Assembly: GCF_014189455.1 (NCBI RefSeq)
Contig: NZ_CP050296.1
Location: 2,228,001 to 2,292,000 of the forward strand
Source of the DNA: Mesorhizobium huakuii
GTDB lineage: Bacteria; Pseudomonadota; Alphaproteobacteria; Rhizobiales; Rhizobiaceae
Direction of reading: 5' to 3'
Length of the DNA stretch: 64,000 bases
Shown: positions 35,838-43,342 of the stretch, in pieces
Position numbering within the stretch: position 1 is the first letter of the stretch
How the letters are laid out: each line of letters begins with the position of its first letter
Notes under the pieces: model-generated
What the model was told of the DNA's origin: nothing
Databases searched by the model: none
What the model saw: only the letters and a program-made list of their open reading frames with translations
Made by a program: the position numbers and the translations under genes

Positions 35838-36551
35838 ATGCGCTTCCCGGCCTCTCTCACCTGGCTCGCCTTCCCAGTCTATATCTGGCAGGGACTCGGC
35901 GTGCGCCGCCGCACCACGCGCATGCTGCCGGCACGGGGACCAGTCATGCACGACCTCGCTGGTAAGGCGCCGGCAATCTCGCTTCTGGTGCTGGGTGATT
36001 CCTCGGCCGCCTCGGTCGGCATCGGCAATTCCGAAGACGGGCTTGCCGCGCAACTCGCCGTGCTGATCGCGCAGCGTACCGGCCGCGCCGTACGCTGGCG
36101 CGCCGCTGGCTTCAATTCGGCGACGTCAGGCCAGATCCGCGACCATGTCCTGCCCAATCTGTCGGCCGATCCGTGGACGCATATCGTGCTCGCCATCGGC
36201 ACCAACGACACCAAGAATTTTCATTCGGTGCCGCGCTTCAAGAAGGAGTTCGGCGGCTTGCTCTACGCCTTGCGCGCCAAATGGCCGGAGGCGCGCGTGG
36301 TGTGGTCGCCGGTGCTCGAATTCACGCGGGCGCCGGCCATGCCGCCGCTGCTCGGCAAGATCCTCGAGATCCGCGCCACCGCAATGAACCGGATGGGTGA
36401 ACGCCTCTGCCTGGAGCGCGGCGCAGTGCCGGCGCCACGCCTGCCGATCACCAACCCCGAGGCCGGTTTTGCCTCCGACGGGTTCCACGCCTCGGAGGCA
36501 GGTTACCGCGCCTGGGCGGAACATCTCGTCGACCAGGTGCTTGCCGGCTGA
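35838..36551 (+). CDS. SGNH/GDSL-family hydrolase
   Basis: A 237-residue esterase-like protein. Block I is LLVLGDSSAASVG with the nucleophile serine, block III is LAIGTNDTKNF, and block V is DGFHASEAGYRAWAEHL with catalytic Asp and His. The N-terminal 20 residues (MRFPASLTWLAFPVYIWQGL) look like a membrane anchor or uncleaved signal, so the enzyme may act at the inner membrane or periplasm. No partner gene reveals its substrate. Confidence 0.87.
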   Translation: MRFPASLTWLAFPVYIWQGLGVRRRTTRMLPARGPVMHDLAGKAPAISLLVLGDSSAASVGIGNSEDGLAAQLAVLIAQRTGRAVRWRAAGFNSATSGQIRDHVLPNLSADPWTHIVLAIGTNDTKNFHSVPRFKKEFGGLLYALRAKWPEARVVWSPVLEFTRAPAMPPLLGKILEIRATAMNRMGERLCLERGAVPAPRLPITNPEAGFASDGFHASEAGYRAWAEHLVDQVLAG

Positions 36552-36581
36552 CTTTGCGGCGGCGGTCCTGTCATGCGCAGG

Positions 36582-36743
36582 CTACGTCAAATGCCCAAGC
36601 ACGGCGGCCAACGAGATCGCGGCCATGGCGAGCAGCGCCAGCTTCCAGAAATCGCCGCGGCGCTTGAGCCCCGGCCATCCGATCGGTTTGATCAGCTGGA
36701 TGACCATGAAGCCGATGATCACAAGGGCAAGGAGTTTCGTCAT
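36582..36743 (-). CDS. Very small two-span membrane protein
   Basis: A 53-residue protein read on the minus strand: MTKLLALVIIGFMVIQLIKP, then IGWPGLKRRGDFWKLALLAM and AAISLAAVLGHLT. It has two spans joined by a short basic loop (LKRRGDFWK), the arrangement of small inner-membrane proteins with both ends outside. A modest GGCG ribosome site precedes the ATG. Its hydrophobic pattern is too regular for chance, and other frames here are incoherent. It converges on the SGNH hydrolase gene. Family unknown. Confidence 0.7.
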   Translation of the reverse strand: MTKLLALVIIGFMVIQLIKPIGWPGLKRRGDFWKLALLAMAAISLAAVLGHLT

Positions 36744-36808
36744 GTCGCCTTTGACCAGCAACGCGGCTGGCTGTCAAAGCGCCTTGTTCGATCTCTGAGA
36801 AAGCACAG

Positions 36809-36839
36809 GCGCCACAATCCGAACCGGAAACGTGGCGCC
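36809..36839 (-). terminator. Hairpin downstream of the dioxygenase-like gene
   Basis: GGCGCCAC and GTGGCGCC form eight perfect pairs just past the 36857 stop. There is no clean T-run (TGTGCTTTCT follows on the minus strand), so it is a weak or factor-assisted terminator. Confidence 0.5.
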
Positions 36840-36856
36840 CACCTTCAGGCGGCGAT

Positions 36857-37810
36857 CTATTTCAGCGGCTTGAGACCAGCTTCGATCGAGGCGCGCTTCG
36901 GTTCAAGGAACGGCGGCAGGGCCAGGCTTTCACCCAGCGTCTCCAGCGGTTCATCGGCGGTGAAGCCCGGCCCGTCTGTGGCGATCTCGAACAGGATGCC
37001 GTTCGGCTCGCGGAAATAGAGCGAACGGAAGTAGTAACGCTCGACCTCGCCGCTCGACGGCAGGCGGAATTCGGCCAGACGGGCGGTCCACTGATGCAAC
37101 GTCTCCTGGTCCGGCGCCCTGAAGGCGACGTGGTGAACAGCGCCGGCGCCTTGCCTTGCTGGCGCCAGGCCTGGCTGCACGGCGACATGAAGCTCCGCCG
37201 CCGGCCCGCCAGCCCCCATTTCGAAGACATGGACCTGGCCCTCGCCGTCCGGCGAGGCATAGTCGCGGCCCTTGCGCATGTTCATCACCCGGGTCAGCAC
37301 CGCCTCGGTGTTGGTGATGTCGGGGACACTGATGACGATCGGCCCGAGCCCGCGGATCTGATGCTCAGCCGGCACCGGGCTTTGCGCCCATGGATGGCTG
37401 CCGCCCTTGCCACCATCGCTGATGAGCCGCAGGCGCTGGCCTTCGGGATCCTCGAAATCCAGGCTGGGATAGCCGCCAATGTCGGCAACCTCTCCTGTCA
37501 CGATGTTTTCACCGGCCAGGTGCTGCTTCCACCACGCAAGGCTTTCGGGACTGCCGACCCTGAGGCTGGTGCGCGCGATGGAGTGGGTGCCGCGCCGCTC
37601 GCGGCCAACCGGCCAGTCGAAGAAGGTAAGGTCGGTGCCCGGAGTCGCTTCGCCGTCGGCATAGAAGAGGTGGTAGGCCGATGTGTCGTCCTGGTTCACC
37701 GTCTTCTTGACCAGCCGCAAGCCTAGCACCCTCGTGTAGAAGTGAAGATTGCCCGGGGCGTCGGCGGTGATGGCGGTCAGATGGTGGATTCCTGTCAGTT
37801 GCAGGCTCAT
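36857..37810 (-). CDS. Ring-cleaving dioxygenase-like VOC protein (MhqO type)
   Basis: A 317-residue protein with two VOC modules: residues 5-150 ([51 protein letters not shown]) and 155-290 ([60 protein letters not shown]). The paired HH and terminal Glu residues are the metal ligands of extradiol-type enzymes. It resembles MhqO-like hydroquinone dioxygenases, which are induced by quinone stress. It diverges from the locus with 26-bp palindromes starting at 38055, so shared control is possible. Confidence 0.87.
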   Translation of the reverse strand: MSLQLTGIHHLTAITADAPGNLHFYTRVLGLRLVKKTVNQDDTSAYHLFYADGEATPGTDLTFFDWPVGRERRGTHSIARTSLRVGSPESLAWWKQHLAGENIVTGEVADIGGYPSLDFEDPEGQRLRLISDGGKGGSHPWAQSPVPAEHQIRGLGPIVISVPDITNTEAVLTRVMNMRKGRDYASPDGEGQVHVFEMGAGGPAAELHVAVQPGLAPARQGAGAVHHVAFRAPDQETLHQWTARLAEFRLPSSGEVERYYFRSLYFREPNGILFEIATDGPGFTADEPLETLGESLALPPFLEPKRASIEAGLKPLK

Positions 37811-38054
37811 GGTCGTCTCCCTGGTTTTGGGGAAGAATTTTCTCCTTTCATATCAGAACTGCGGTCACGGCGCTGAAGGCCGCCAATCCTGACAGTCCGT
37901 CGCCATGAGATGAACAATGCCGCACATATTGTTGCACCTACGGTGAACAATCAGGCGCTCCGCGGCTTGCTGCAGCGAGGGCGCGACGGCATCGAAAAAA
38001 GGCTTCCCCTCAAAGAGACGCGTCGAGGCGTAACTATCGCTGAGCGCCTGACAT
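37811..38054. other. Gene-free gap upstream of the palindrome-controlled locus
   Basis: No frame here is convincing; the longest minus-strand frame overlaps the palindrome and lacks a ribosome site. TTCATATCAG near 37847 could contain the promoter of the dioxygenase-like gene. Confidence 0.5.
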
Positions 38055-38080
38055 CCTCCTGACAGACTGCTGTCAGGAGG
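38055..38080. promoter_or_regulatory. 26-bp palindromic operator, copy 1
   Basis: CCTCCTGACAG-ACTG-CTGTCAGGAGG: two perfect 11-bp halves around four bases. It is followed by GGTGTGCGATAGTG, where copy 2 is followed by TGCATGCGATGGTG, so a shared promoter context extends beyond the palindrome. It lies 41 bp before the ATG at 38122. The WYL regulator at 39570 is the obvious candidate binder. Confidence 0.85.
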
Positions 38081-38121
38081 GGTGTGCGATAGTGTCTCCA
38101 TCAAAAGAGAGGAGACTGGTC

Positions 38122-38289
38122 ATGAACGGTTACACCATTCTGCGCGGCATGCAGCATTATGTCGGCAAGGTTCGCACCATGCGCAACGAAATCCGCACAC
38201 AGCGTTTCCTGAACGCGCTGCCTGCGGACGTCCGCAAGGATATCGGCTGGCCGGATATGTATGCGGAACGTCGCTCCCTCGGCAATTGA
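38122..38289 (+). CDS. Small DUF1127-like protein
   Basis: A 55-residue basic protein from ATG at 38122 (MNGYTILRGMQHYVGKVRTM), preceded by GAGGAGACTGGTC. The C-terminal RFLNALPADVRKDIGWPDMY follows the DUF1127 pattern in which a short helix ends in LxxLxDIG. Such proteins occur in multiple copies in rhizobia; some take part in RNA turnover or phosphate and carbon responses. It is the first gene after palindrome copy 1. Confidence 0.7.
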   Translation: MNGYTILRGMQHYVGKVRTMRNEIRTQRFLNALPADVRKDIGWPDMYAERRSLGN

Positions 38290-38343
38290 GGCGAATTTTT
38301 CGACGTCGATATTGGACATGGACGCGCCAATGCCCAGATGTCA

Positions 38344-38392
38344 ATGCATGTCGCCCAAAAGTGGCCCCCGGTTTTGGGGGCACGACATGCAT
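38344..38392. repeat. Palindromic intergenic repeat, family B copy 2
   Basis: ATGCATGTCG (38344-38353) and CGACATGCAT (38383-38392) are perfect inverted repeats; between them AAAA pairs with TTTT and GGCCCCC with GGGGGC in part. Same outline as 29045 and 39498. It lies between the DUF1127-like and DJ-1 genes, within a presumed operon. Confidence 0.88.
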
Positions 38393-38432
38393 GACAACAA
38401 AGCTGCGGCGCGCTGGGGGATGGAGCGAGCTT

Positions 38433-39023
38433 ATGCCCGATCAGAAGACAATCGGCTTCCTTTTCATCGAAGGTTTTGCCGACTGGGAATATGGGCTGCT
38501 TGCGGCCTCGGCGGTTGAATGGTTCGGCGCTCGCGCCGTGTCGCTGACGCCCGAAGGCAAGCCCGTGACCGGAATCAGCGGTTTTCGGCTGACGCCCGAC
38601 CGTTCGGTCGGCGTCGAAGAGAATGCCGATCTTGACGCCGTTGCCGTCATCGGTTCCGACCAGTGGGCGGGCACGGCACCGCCGGATGTCGCTCGACTGC
38701 TCAATGCAGTAGCAACGCGCGGTGGTGTGGTTGGCGGTATCTGCGCCGGCACGCTGGCGCTGGCCCGTGCGGGTATGTTCGAAGAAGCCAGGCATACCAG
38801 CAATGGCCGCGACTGGATCAACGGACATGAAGCCGGCTATGCTGGCGACAGCAACTATCAGGACGTGCCGCATGCGGTCGCCGACGGCAGGATCGTGTCC
38901 GCGCCGGGTTCAGCGCCCGGCACCTTTGCCCTTGCCTTTCTGAAGACACTCTATCCCGAAAGAGCCAGCGATCTCGCTCAGATGCGAACGCTGTTTGTCA
39001 GGGAATATGCTGAAGCCTCCTGA
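38433..39023 (+). CDS. DJ-1/PfpI family protein
   Basis: A 196-residue class I glutamine-amidotransferase-fold protein starting MPDQKTIGFLFIEGFADWEY at 38433. The nucleophile elbow is GGVVGGICAGTLALA with C104, and E14 (FIEGFADWE) sits where the family glutamate contacts the cysteine. NGHEAGYAGDSNYQDVPHAV and FALAFLKTLYPE follow. DJ-1/PfpI proteins include glyoxalase III, chaperone-like and protease-like members; which applies is unclear. Its TGA stop lies inside palindrome copy 2, so the end of this gene is also the operator of the next. Confidence 0.88.
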   Translation: MPDQKTIGFLFIEGFADWEYGLLAASAVEWFGARAVSLTPEGKPVTGISGFRLTPDRSVGVEENADLDAVAVIGSDQWAGTAPPDVARLLNAVATRGGVVGGICAGTLALARAGMFEEARHTSNGRDWINGHEAGYAGDSNYQDVPHAVADGRIVSAPGSAPGTFALAFLKTLYPERASDLAQMRTLFVREYAEAS

Positions 39024-39041
39024 CAGTATGCTGTCAGGAGG
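39016..39041. promoter_or_regulatory. 26-bp palindromic operator, copy 2, overlapping a stop codon
   Basis: CCTCCTGACAG-TATG-CTGTCAGGAGG, with halves identical to copy 1 at 38055. It contains the TGA stop of the DJ-1 gene (39021-39023) and lies 49 bp before the ATG at 39090. TGGTGGGATAATG downstream may hold a -10 element. Confidence 0.87.
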
Positions 39042-39089
39042 TGCATGCGATGGTGGGATAATGCGCATGGCCGGCCGAGAGGACAATCG

Positions 39090-39497
39090 ATGAAAAGTTG
39101 GAACGACAGGCTGAATACGCCTGGCATCAACGGCGTGAAACCGACGCCGCGCACGGTGGGTGACGTGGTCGAGGGCCAGCCGATGCTGGTGCCAACGGCA
39201 CGCCAGGTCGACGACTTTATCCGCTCGATTCCCGCAGGCGTCGAGATGGATATCCGTGCGTTGCGCACCGCCCTTGCCATCGAACACGGCGCCGAAGTGA
39301 CATGCCCGGTCACAACAGGCTATCATCTGCGCACGGTTGCCGAAGCCGCCAAGGAAGACCTCGAGCGCGGCATGACGCTGAGCGACGTCGCCCCCTTCTG
39401 GCGCGTGCTCGATGAGAAGACGCCAACAACGAAGAAACTGTCCTTTGGCGCGGAGTTCGTTGCCGCCCAGCGCAAGCGCGAAGGACTGAAACCGTAA
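39090..39497 (+). CDS. Conserved protein of unknown function, possible MGMT-like winged helix
   Basis: A 135-residue protein from ATG at 39090 (MKSWNDRLNTPGINGVKPTP), preceded by GAGAGGA. Visible blocks are PMLVPTARQVDDFIRSIPAG, VEMDIRALRTALAIEHGAEV and TCPVTTGYHLRTVAEAAKED, then WRVLDEKTPTTKKLSFGAEF. The middle part faintly recalls the helix-turn-helix and PC-type segments of alkyltransferase-like proteins (IPxG...ALRxxLA...TCP), but the order is not canonical. It lies under palindrome copy 2 and just before the WYL regulator. Its stop abuts repeat B3. Confidence 0.7.
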   Translation: MKSWNDRLNTPGINGVKPTPRTVGDVVEGQPMLVPTARQVDDFIRSIPAGVEMDIRALRTALAIEHGAEVTCPVTTGYHLRTVAEAAKEDLERGMTLSDVAPFWRVLDEKTPTTKKLSFGAEFVAAQRKREGLKP

Positions 39498-39545
39498 TGC
39501 ATGTCATCTGCAAGTGGGCCTGGTTCTGGGGCCACGGCATGCATA
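39498..39545. repeat. Palindromic intergenic repeat, family B copy 3
   Basis: ATGCATG (39498-39504) and CATGCAT (39539-39545) end an element with CAAGTGGGCCTGGTTCTGGG inside, diverged from copies 1 and 2. It begins at the base after the TAA stop of the preceding gene and ends 24 bp before the regulator start. Confidence 0.78.
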
Positions 39546-39569
39546 GAGATAAAACTGGGGAAGCAAACG

Positions 39570-40289
39570 ATGCGCCGCGCCGACAGGCTCTTTCAGATCG
39601 TGCAGCATCTGCGGGGTGGCCGTCTGGTCACCGCCCAGAAGCTCGGCACGTGGCTCGAGGTTTCCGAGCGAACGATCTATCGCGACATAGCCGACCTGCA
39701 ATCGACCGGGGTGCCGATCGACGGCGAGGCCGGTGTTGGCTACATGATGAGGGAGGGTTTCGACCTTCCGCCACTAATGTTCACGCGTGACGAGATCGTG
39801 GCGCTGGTTGCCGGCGCCCGCATGGTGCGCGCCTTTGGCGGCGCCGCCATGGCGCGGGCCGCCGACGAGGCGCTGGTCAAGATCGGCGCCGTGCTGCCCG
39901 ATGCCGAAAAGGATCGCATCGCCCGCACCGAGATCCACACCCCGATGTGGGTTGTGAGCGACGCCGCCCGCGAGGCGATCGACCTGATCGAGCGTGCGGT
40001 CGAAAAACGCCAGGTGCTGACCATCGACTATTGCGACGAGGCCGGCCGCGGCACCGCGCGCGACATCAGGCCGCTCGGGCTGTGGTTCTGGGGCAAGGTG
40101 TGGACGCTGGTCGCCTGGTGCGAAATGCGCGACGATTTCCGCGCCTTCCGCATCGACCGCATCGCCTCGGTGGTGATCGCCGGCCGCATCTTCAAGCCGG
40201 AGCGCGGCAAGCAGCTTGCCGACTTCTACCGGGCGGTGGAGCGCAGCGAGGATTACGGCATGGCGCCGGACCGCGTGGCGCGAAGCTGA
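39570..40289 (+). CDS. YafY-type HTH and WYL domain transcriptional regulator
   Basis: A 239-residue regulator from ATG at 39570. Residues 1-60 form an HTH_11 domain (MRRADRLFQIVQHLRGGRLV, KLGTWLEVSERTIYRDIADL). The WYL domain spans about 125-215, with AIDLIERAVEKRQVLTIDYC and RPLGLWFWGKVWTLVAWCEM as the ligand-sensing core (the WYL triplet reads W-T-L here). Family members bind palindromes and sense small molecules or nucleic acids. It ends the locus and is followed by a bidirectional terminator. The two 26-bp palindromes upstream are its likely targets. Confidence 0.9.
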   Translation: MRRADRLFQIVQHLRGGRLVTAQKLGTWLEVSERTIYRDIADLQSTGVPIDGEAGVGYMMREGFDLPPLMFTRDEIVALVAGARMVRAFGGAAMARAADEALVKIGAVLPDAEKDRIARTEIHTPMWVVSDAAREAIDLIERAVEKRQVLTIDYCDEAGRGTARDIRPLGLWFWGKVWTLVAWCEMRDDFRAFRIDRIASVVIAGRIFKPERGKQLADFYRAVERSEDYGMAPDRVARS

Positions 40290-40307
40290 GGTCGACCATG
40301 GAATAAA

Positions 40308-40332
40308 AAAGCCCGCTCGAAGCGGGCTTTTT
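40308..40332. terminator. Bidirectional rho-independent terminator
   Basis: GCCCGCT and AGCGGGC pair around CGA, with six A on one side and five T on the other. It ends both the WYL regulator (plus) and trcR (minus), whose stops face each other. Confidence 0.93.
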
Positions 40333-40350
40333 GTTGGCCTGTAGCGGACC

Positions 40351-41043
40351 TCACTCGTCGTCCGCGTCTTCGTTCTTCGACTTCAGCGCCGAGAGCTTGG
40401 CGAACACGGCGTTGGCGTCGAGTTCGGCATCTTCGTCCTTCGGCTTTTCCGGAGCCGGCACCAGCCGCTCGGTCAGGGCCGCTGGCAGCAGCGTGTCGCC
40501 GACCGGCTGCGCCTGTTCGCGGCCACGCGAGGCGCGGTTGACTTCCATGTCGAGGTCGATCTGCGAGGCGAGACCTAGCGTCACCGGGTCCATCGGCTGC
40601 AGATTGGCCGAATTCCAATGCTTGCGTTCGCGGATCTGCTCGATCGTCGACTTGGTGGTGCCGACGAGGCGCGAAATCTGCGCGTCCTTGAGTTCGGGAT
40701 GGTTGCGCACCAGCCACAGGATGGCGTTCGGCCGGTCCTGGCGCTTCGACAGCGGTGTGTAGCGCGGACCCTTGCGCTTGGATTCCGGCACCCGCACCTT
40801 GGGGTCGGAAAGCTTCAGGCGCTGGTTCGGATCCTTCTCGGCGCGCGCGATCTCGTCGCGGGTCAGCTGGCCGGTCATGATCGGGTCCATGCCCTTGATG
40901 CCTTGCGCCGATTCGCCGTCGGCAATCGCCTTGACCTCGAGCGGATGCAGCCCGCAGAACTGCGCGATCTGCTCGAAAGACAGCGCGGTGTTGTCGACCA
41001 GCCAGACGGCAGTCGCCTTGGGCATCAGCAGCGTATTGGCCAT
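40351..41043 (-). CDS. trcR: Cell cycle transcriptional regulator TrcR (DUF1013)
   Basis: A 230-residue alphaproteobacterial regulator. The DUF1013 body is unmistakable: MANTLLMPKATAVWLVDNTA, LSFEQIAQFCGLHPLEVKAI, GIKGMDPIMTGQLTRDEIAR, RKGPRYTPLSKRQDRPNAIL and WLVRNHPELKDAQISRLVGT, which contain two helix-turn-helix-like segments. TrcR has been described as an RNA-polymerase-associated regulator in cell-cycle control of Caulobacter and relatives. The acidic C-terminal 60 residues (KPKDEDAELDANAVFAKLSA) are variable. It is a single gene. Confidence 0.92.
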   Translation of the reverse strand: MANTLLMPKATAVWLVDNTALSFEQIAQFCGLHPLEVKAIADGESAQGIKGMDPIMTGQLTRDEIARAEKDPNQRLKLSDPKVRVPESKRKGPRYTPLSKRQDRPNAILWLVRNHPELKDAQISRLVGTTKSTIEQIRERKHWNSANLQPMDPVTLGLASQIDLDMEVNRASRGREQAQPVGDTLLPAALTERLVPAPEKPKDEDAELDANAVFAKLSALKSKNEDADDE

Positions 41044-41417
41044 TTAAAAAATCCTTCTCGTTCGCCCGCGTTCCCGCGCGGGCGGTGGTTTAGGGCCACC
41101 AAAATGGGAAATTCGCGGCCTGTATAACCGTTCCCTTGCTGTTTCGCAATGTTTTTGGAAGTGCGGCGGCCCCGATGCGTTCAGGAACCGGCAAGCCACA
41201 TTCGAATGGCTAACCTCGGCCGAAGGGACGGGCACTTTTGAACGAGACGCAGAAGTGCTGCACGCGCCCCTTGGAATTGCCAGTGCAATTGCCTGGGCCC
41301 AAAAAGACAAAACCCGCTGGACGGGGTCCAGCGGGCTCGGAACCGGAAACGGGAAACGTCTGCGACGGCTCTACTTCTCAGCATGAGCCCGGCCTTGCGG
41401 CCGGGTCGTGCTTAAAC
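41044..41417. other. Gap between trcR and the DUF1127 gene
   Basis: This 374-bp stretch holds the trcR promoter region and, at its right, the DUF1127 terminator (41313-41335). No protein frame with a ribosome site is seen. Confidence 0.6.
41300..41335 (-). terminator. Rho-independent terminator of the DUF1127 gene
   Basis: On the minus strand CCCGCTGGA and TCCAGCGGG form nine perfect pairs around a 5-base loop, followed by TTTTGTCTTTTT. It lies about 80 bp past the stop at 41418. Confidence 0.88.
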
Positions 41418-41558
41418 TCAGATCGCCTGGCGGGCGATCCGTTCGATGTCGGCGCGGTTGATGCCGAGATCGTTGAGCTGACGGGCGTTGAGCTTGTTCA
41501 GTTCACGCACGGTCTCGTTGTACATGCGCCAGTTACGGAAAGCGCGGATCGGGTTCAT
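41418..41558 (-). CDS. Short DUF1127 protein
   Basis: A 46-residue protein on the minus strand: MNPIRAFRNWRMYNETVREL, NKLNARQLNDLGINRADIER, IARQAI. The DUF1127 core (RELNKLNARQLNDLGI followed by RADIERIAR) is complete. AGGAGGACTACC gives a near-perfect ribosome site. Proteins of this class are abundant and strongly expressed in rhizobia and have been linked to RNA binding and turnover and to phosphate-related regulation. Its own promoter lies in the gap to 41706, and a strong terminator follows. Confidence 0.93.
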   Translation of the reverse strand: MNPIRAFRNWRMYNETVRELNKLNARQLNDLGINRADIERIARQAI

Positions 41559-41706
41559 GGTAGTCCTCCTGATGGGGTGTTCGTTTCGATGCTGCACAGA
41601 TAGTGATCATCGATGGGGACTTGAACGGCCGATTTTGCATAGCAATGATGCAAATGCTGCATTGCACCATTAAGCTTCTGTTCATCTCGTAGGCAGTCCT
41701 CGGCGC

Positions 41707-41924
41707 AGGACGTGTCGAGATTCAGGTCAGGCCGAGTCGAGAATGGTGGGTTCCGGGGTCGCCCTGCGACGAGCGGAGCGTACTTAAGTACGCGAGCACC
41801 GGCCTACGCCGGCCATAGCCCTTGGCTGCCGCGACCGCCCAGATGAGTGCTTCGGCCGGCGAAGGCCGGAAGCGCAGGTATCAGCCATTTGCAGGCCGGC
41901 CTCACCGGAATATCGGCGCGTCCT
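41707..41924. repeat. Imperfect palindromic intergenic element, family A copy 2
   Basis: The arms match copy 1: left CAGGACGTGTCGAGATTCAG, right reverse complement TAGGACGCGCCGATATTCCG, each continuing for about 48 bp. The apex (GAGCGGAGCGTACTTAAGTACGCGAGCACCGG region) is conserved, but about 70 bp of extra sequence with its own GCCGGCC hairpins lies in the right half. The right end overlaps the TAG stop of the quinone oxidoreductase gene, as copy 1 does with phoB. Confidence 0.83.
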
Positions 41925-42933
41925 AACCGACGTCGAGCACGATCTTGCCTATATGCTCGCCCTCCTCCATCCGCTCATGCGCGCGCCAGGCATCGGTGAG
42001 CGGGTAGATCATGTCCATGACGGGTGCCACCTTGCGCGTGCCGAGCAGCGGCCACACCTGCGCCTCCAGAGCCGCCGCGATCGCCGCCTTGAACTCGACA
42101 GTGCGCGGCCTCAGCGTCGAGCCCGTATGGGTCAGCCGCTTGACCATGATCTTGGAAAAATCGGCGCTGGCGACGGCGCCGGCCTGCACGGCGATCTGGA
42201 CGATGCGGCCCTCGACGGCGGCGGCCTCATAGTTTCGCTGGACATAGTCGCCGCCGACCATGTCGAGGATGACATTGGCGCCCTTGCCTTCCGTCGCCTC
42301 TTTTACCGCCTTGACGAAATCCTCCTCGCGATAGTTGATCGCGCGGTCGGCGCCGAGCTTCAGGCAGGCATCGCATTTTTCCTCGGAGCCGGCGGTGGTG
42401 ATGACATAGGCGCCGAAGGCCGACGCCAGTTGGATCGCCGTCGTGCCGATGCCGGACGAGCCGCCATGCACCAGCAGCGTCTCGCCTTTCTTCAGGCCGC
42501 CGCGTTCGAACACATTGTGCCAGACGGTGAAATAGTTTTCCGGCACTGCCGCCGCTTCCGTGTGGGTGAACCCGGCTGGCAGCGGCAGCACGCTGCCGGT
42601 GTGAACCTTGACATATTCGGCGTAGCCGCCGCCGGGCGTCAGCGCGCAGACCCGGTCGCCGATGCGCCAGCGCGATATCTCGTCACCAAGGGCTGCCACT
42701 TCGCCCGACACTTCGAGGCCCGGCAGGTCCGATGCGCCGGGCGGCGGCGGATAGGCGCCCTTGCGCTGCTGCACGTCGGGCCGGTTGACGCCGGCGGCAT
42801 GCACCTTGATCAGGATCTCGCCGGGACCGGGTTGCGGCACGTCACGCGTTTCCGGTTTCAGCACCCGTGGGCCACCCGGCTCCGAGATCGCGATCGCCGT
42901 CATCCTCGCCGGAATTTTCTGTCCGCTCGCCAT
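41923..42933 (-). CDS. NADPH:quinone oxidoreductase, zinc-free MDR family
   Basis: A 336-residue medium-chain dehydrogenase/reductase from ATG at 42933 (MASGQKIPARMTAIAISEPG). It has the quinone-reductase order: LKPETRDVPQPGPGEILIKV, AAGVNRPDVQQRKGAYPPPP, LPGLEVSGEVAALGDEISRW and the nucleotide loop LLVHGGSSGIGTTAIQLASA. The zinc ligands of alcohol dehydrogenases are absent. It resembles the PIG3-type quinone reductases. It diverges from the DUF1192 gene. Its TAG stop falls on the end of repeat element A2. Confidence 0.9.
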   Translation of the reverse strand: MASGQKIPARMTAIAISEPGGPRVLKPETRDVPQPGPGEILIKVHAAGVNRPDVQQRKGAYPPPPGASDLPGLEVSGEVAALGDEISRWRIGDRVCALTPGGGYAEYVKVHTGSVLPLPAGFTHTEAAAVPENYFTVWHNVFERGGLKKGETLLVHGGSSGIGTTAIQLASAFGAYVITTAGSEEKCDACLKLGADRAINYREEDFVKAVKEATEGKGANVILDMVGGDYVQRNYEAAAVEGRIVQIAVQAGAVASADFSKIMVKRLTHTGSTLRPRTVEFKAAIAAALEAQVWPLLGTRKVAPVMDMIYPLTDAWRAHERMEEGEHIGKIVLDVG

Positions 42934-43055
42934 GAAGTTTCCCGTCTTTCCTCGCCGCATTCTTACCGGCTGTTTGCATCGACGCCCTTGCCCTATGTAT
43001 GCTGATTGGCAAATCAGGCAAATGGCCAATCTGGTGTGGCGGAGGAGGAGCAACG

Positions 43056-43250
43056 ATGGCGATCTTCGACGACGAACCCAAGAAGAAGACGCGCCCGCAC
43101 GAGATCGGGCAGGACCTGTCGCTGCTCTCGCTTGGCGAACTGTCGGAACGTATCGGCATATTGCGCGACGAAGTTGCCCGGCTGGAAGCAGAGATCAAGT
43201 CCAAGGACAACACCAAATCGGCCGCCGAGGCACTGTTCCGCCGCGGATAG
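43056..43250 (+). CDS. DUF1192 protein
   Basis: A 64-residue protein from ATG at 43056 (MAIFDDEPKKKTRPHEIGQD), with GGAGGAGGAGC upstream. The DUF1192 pattern is complete: LSLLSLGELSERIGILRDEV and ARLEAEIKSKDNTKSAAEAL, a short coiled coil ending LFRRG. The family is nearly confined to alphaproteobacteria and of unknown function. It diverges from the quinone oxidoreductase with 122 bp between. Confidence 0.9.
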   Translation: MAIFDDEPKKKTRPHEIGQDLSLLSLGELSERIGILRDEVARLEAEIKSKDNTKSAAEALFRRG

Positions 43251-43342
43251 AGGACCGGAGCGGAACGGCTCGCCGCTGAAAAGCCGGAATGCGACTGTCT
43301 TCAGACCCTGCCATCCCTTTCAGAGTCCAGCCGGATCAAAAA

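Noticed and set aside
37865..38104. A 79-residue minus-strand protein
   Set aside because: It begins inside the promoter of the DUF1127-like gene, includes the 26-bp palindrome, and has no ribosome site or recognisable features.
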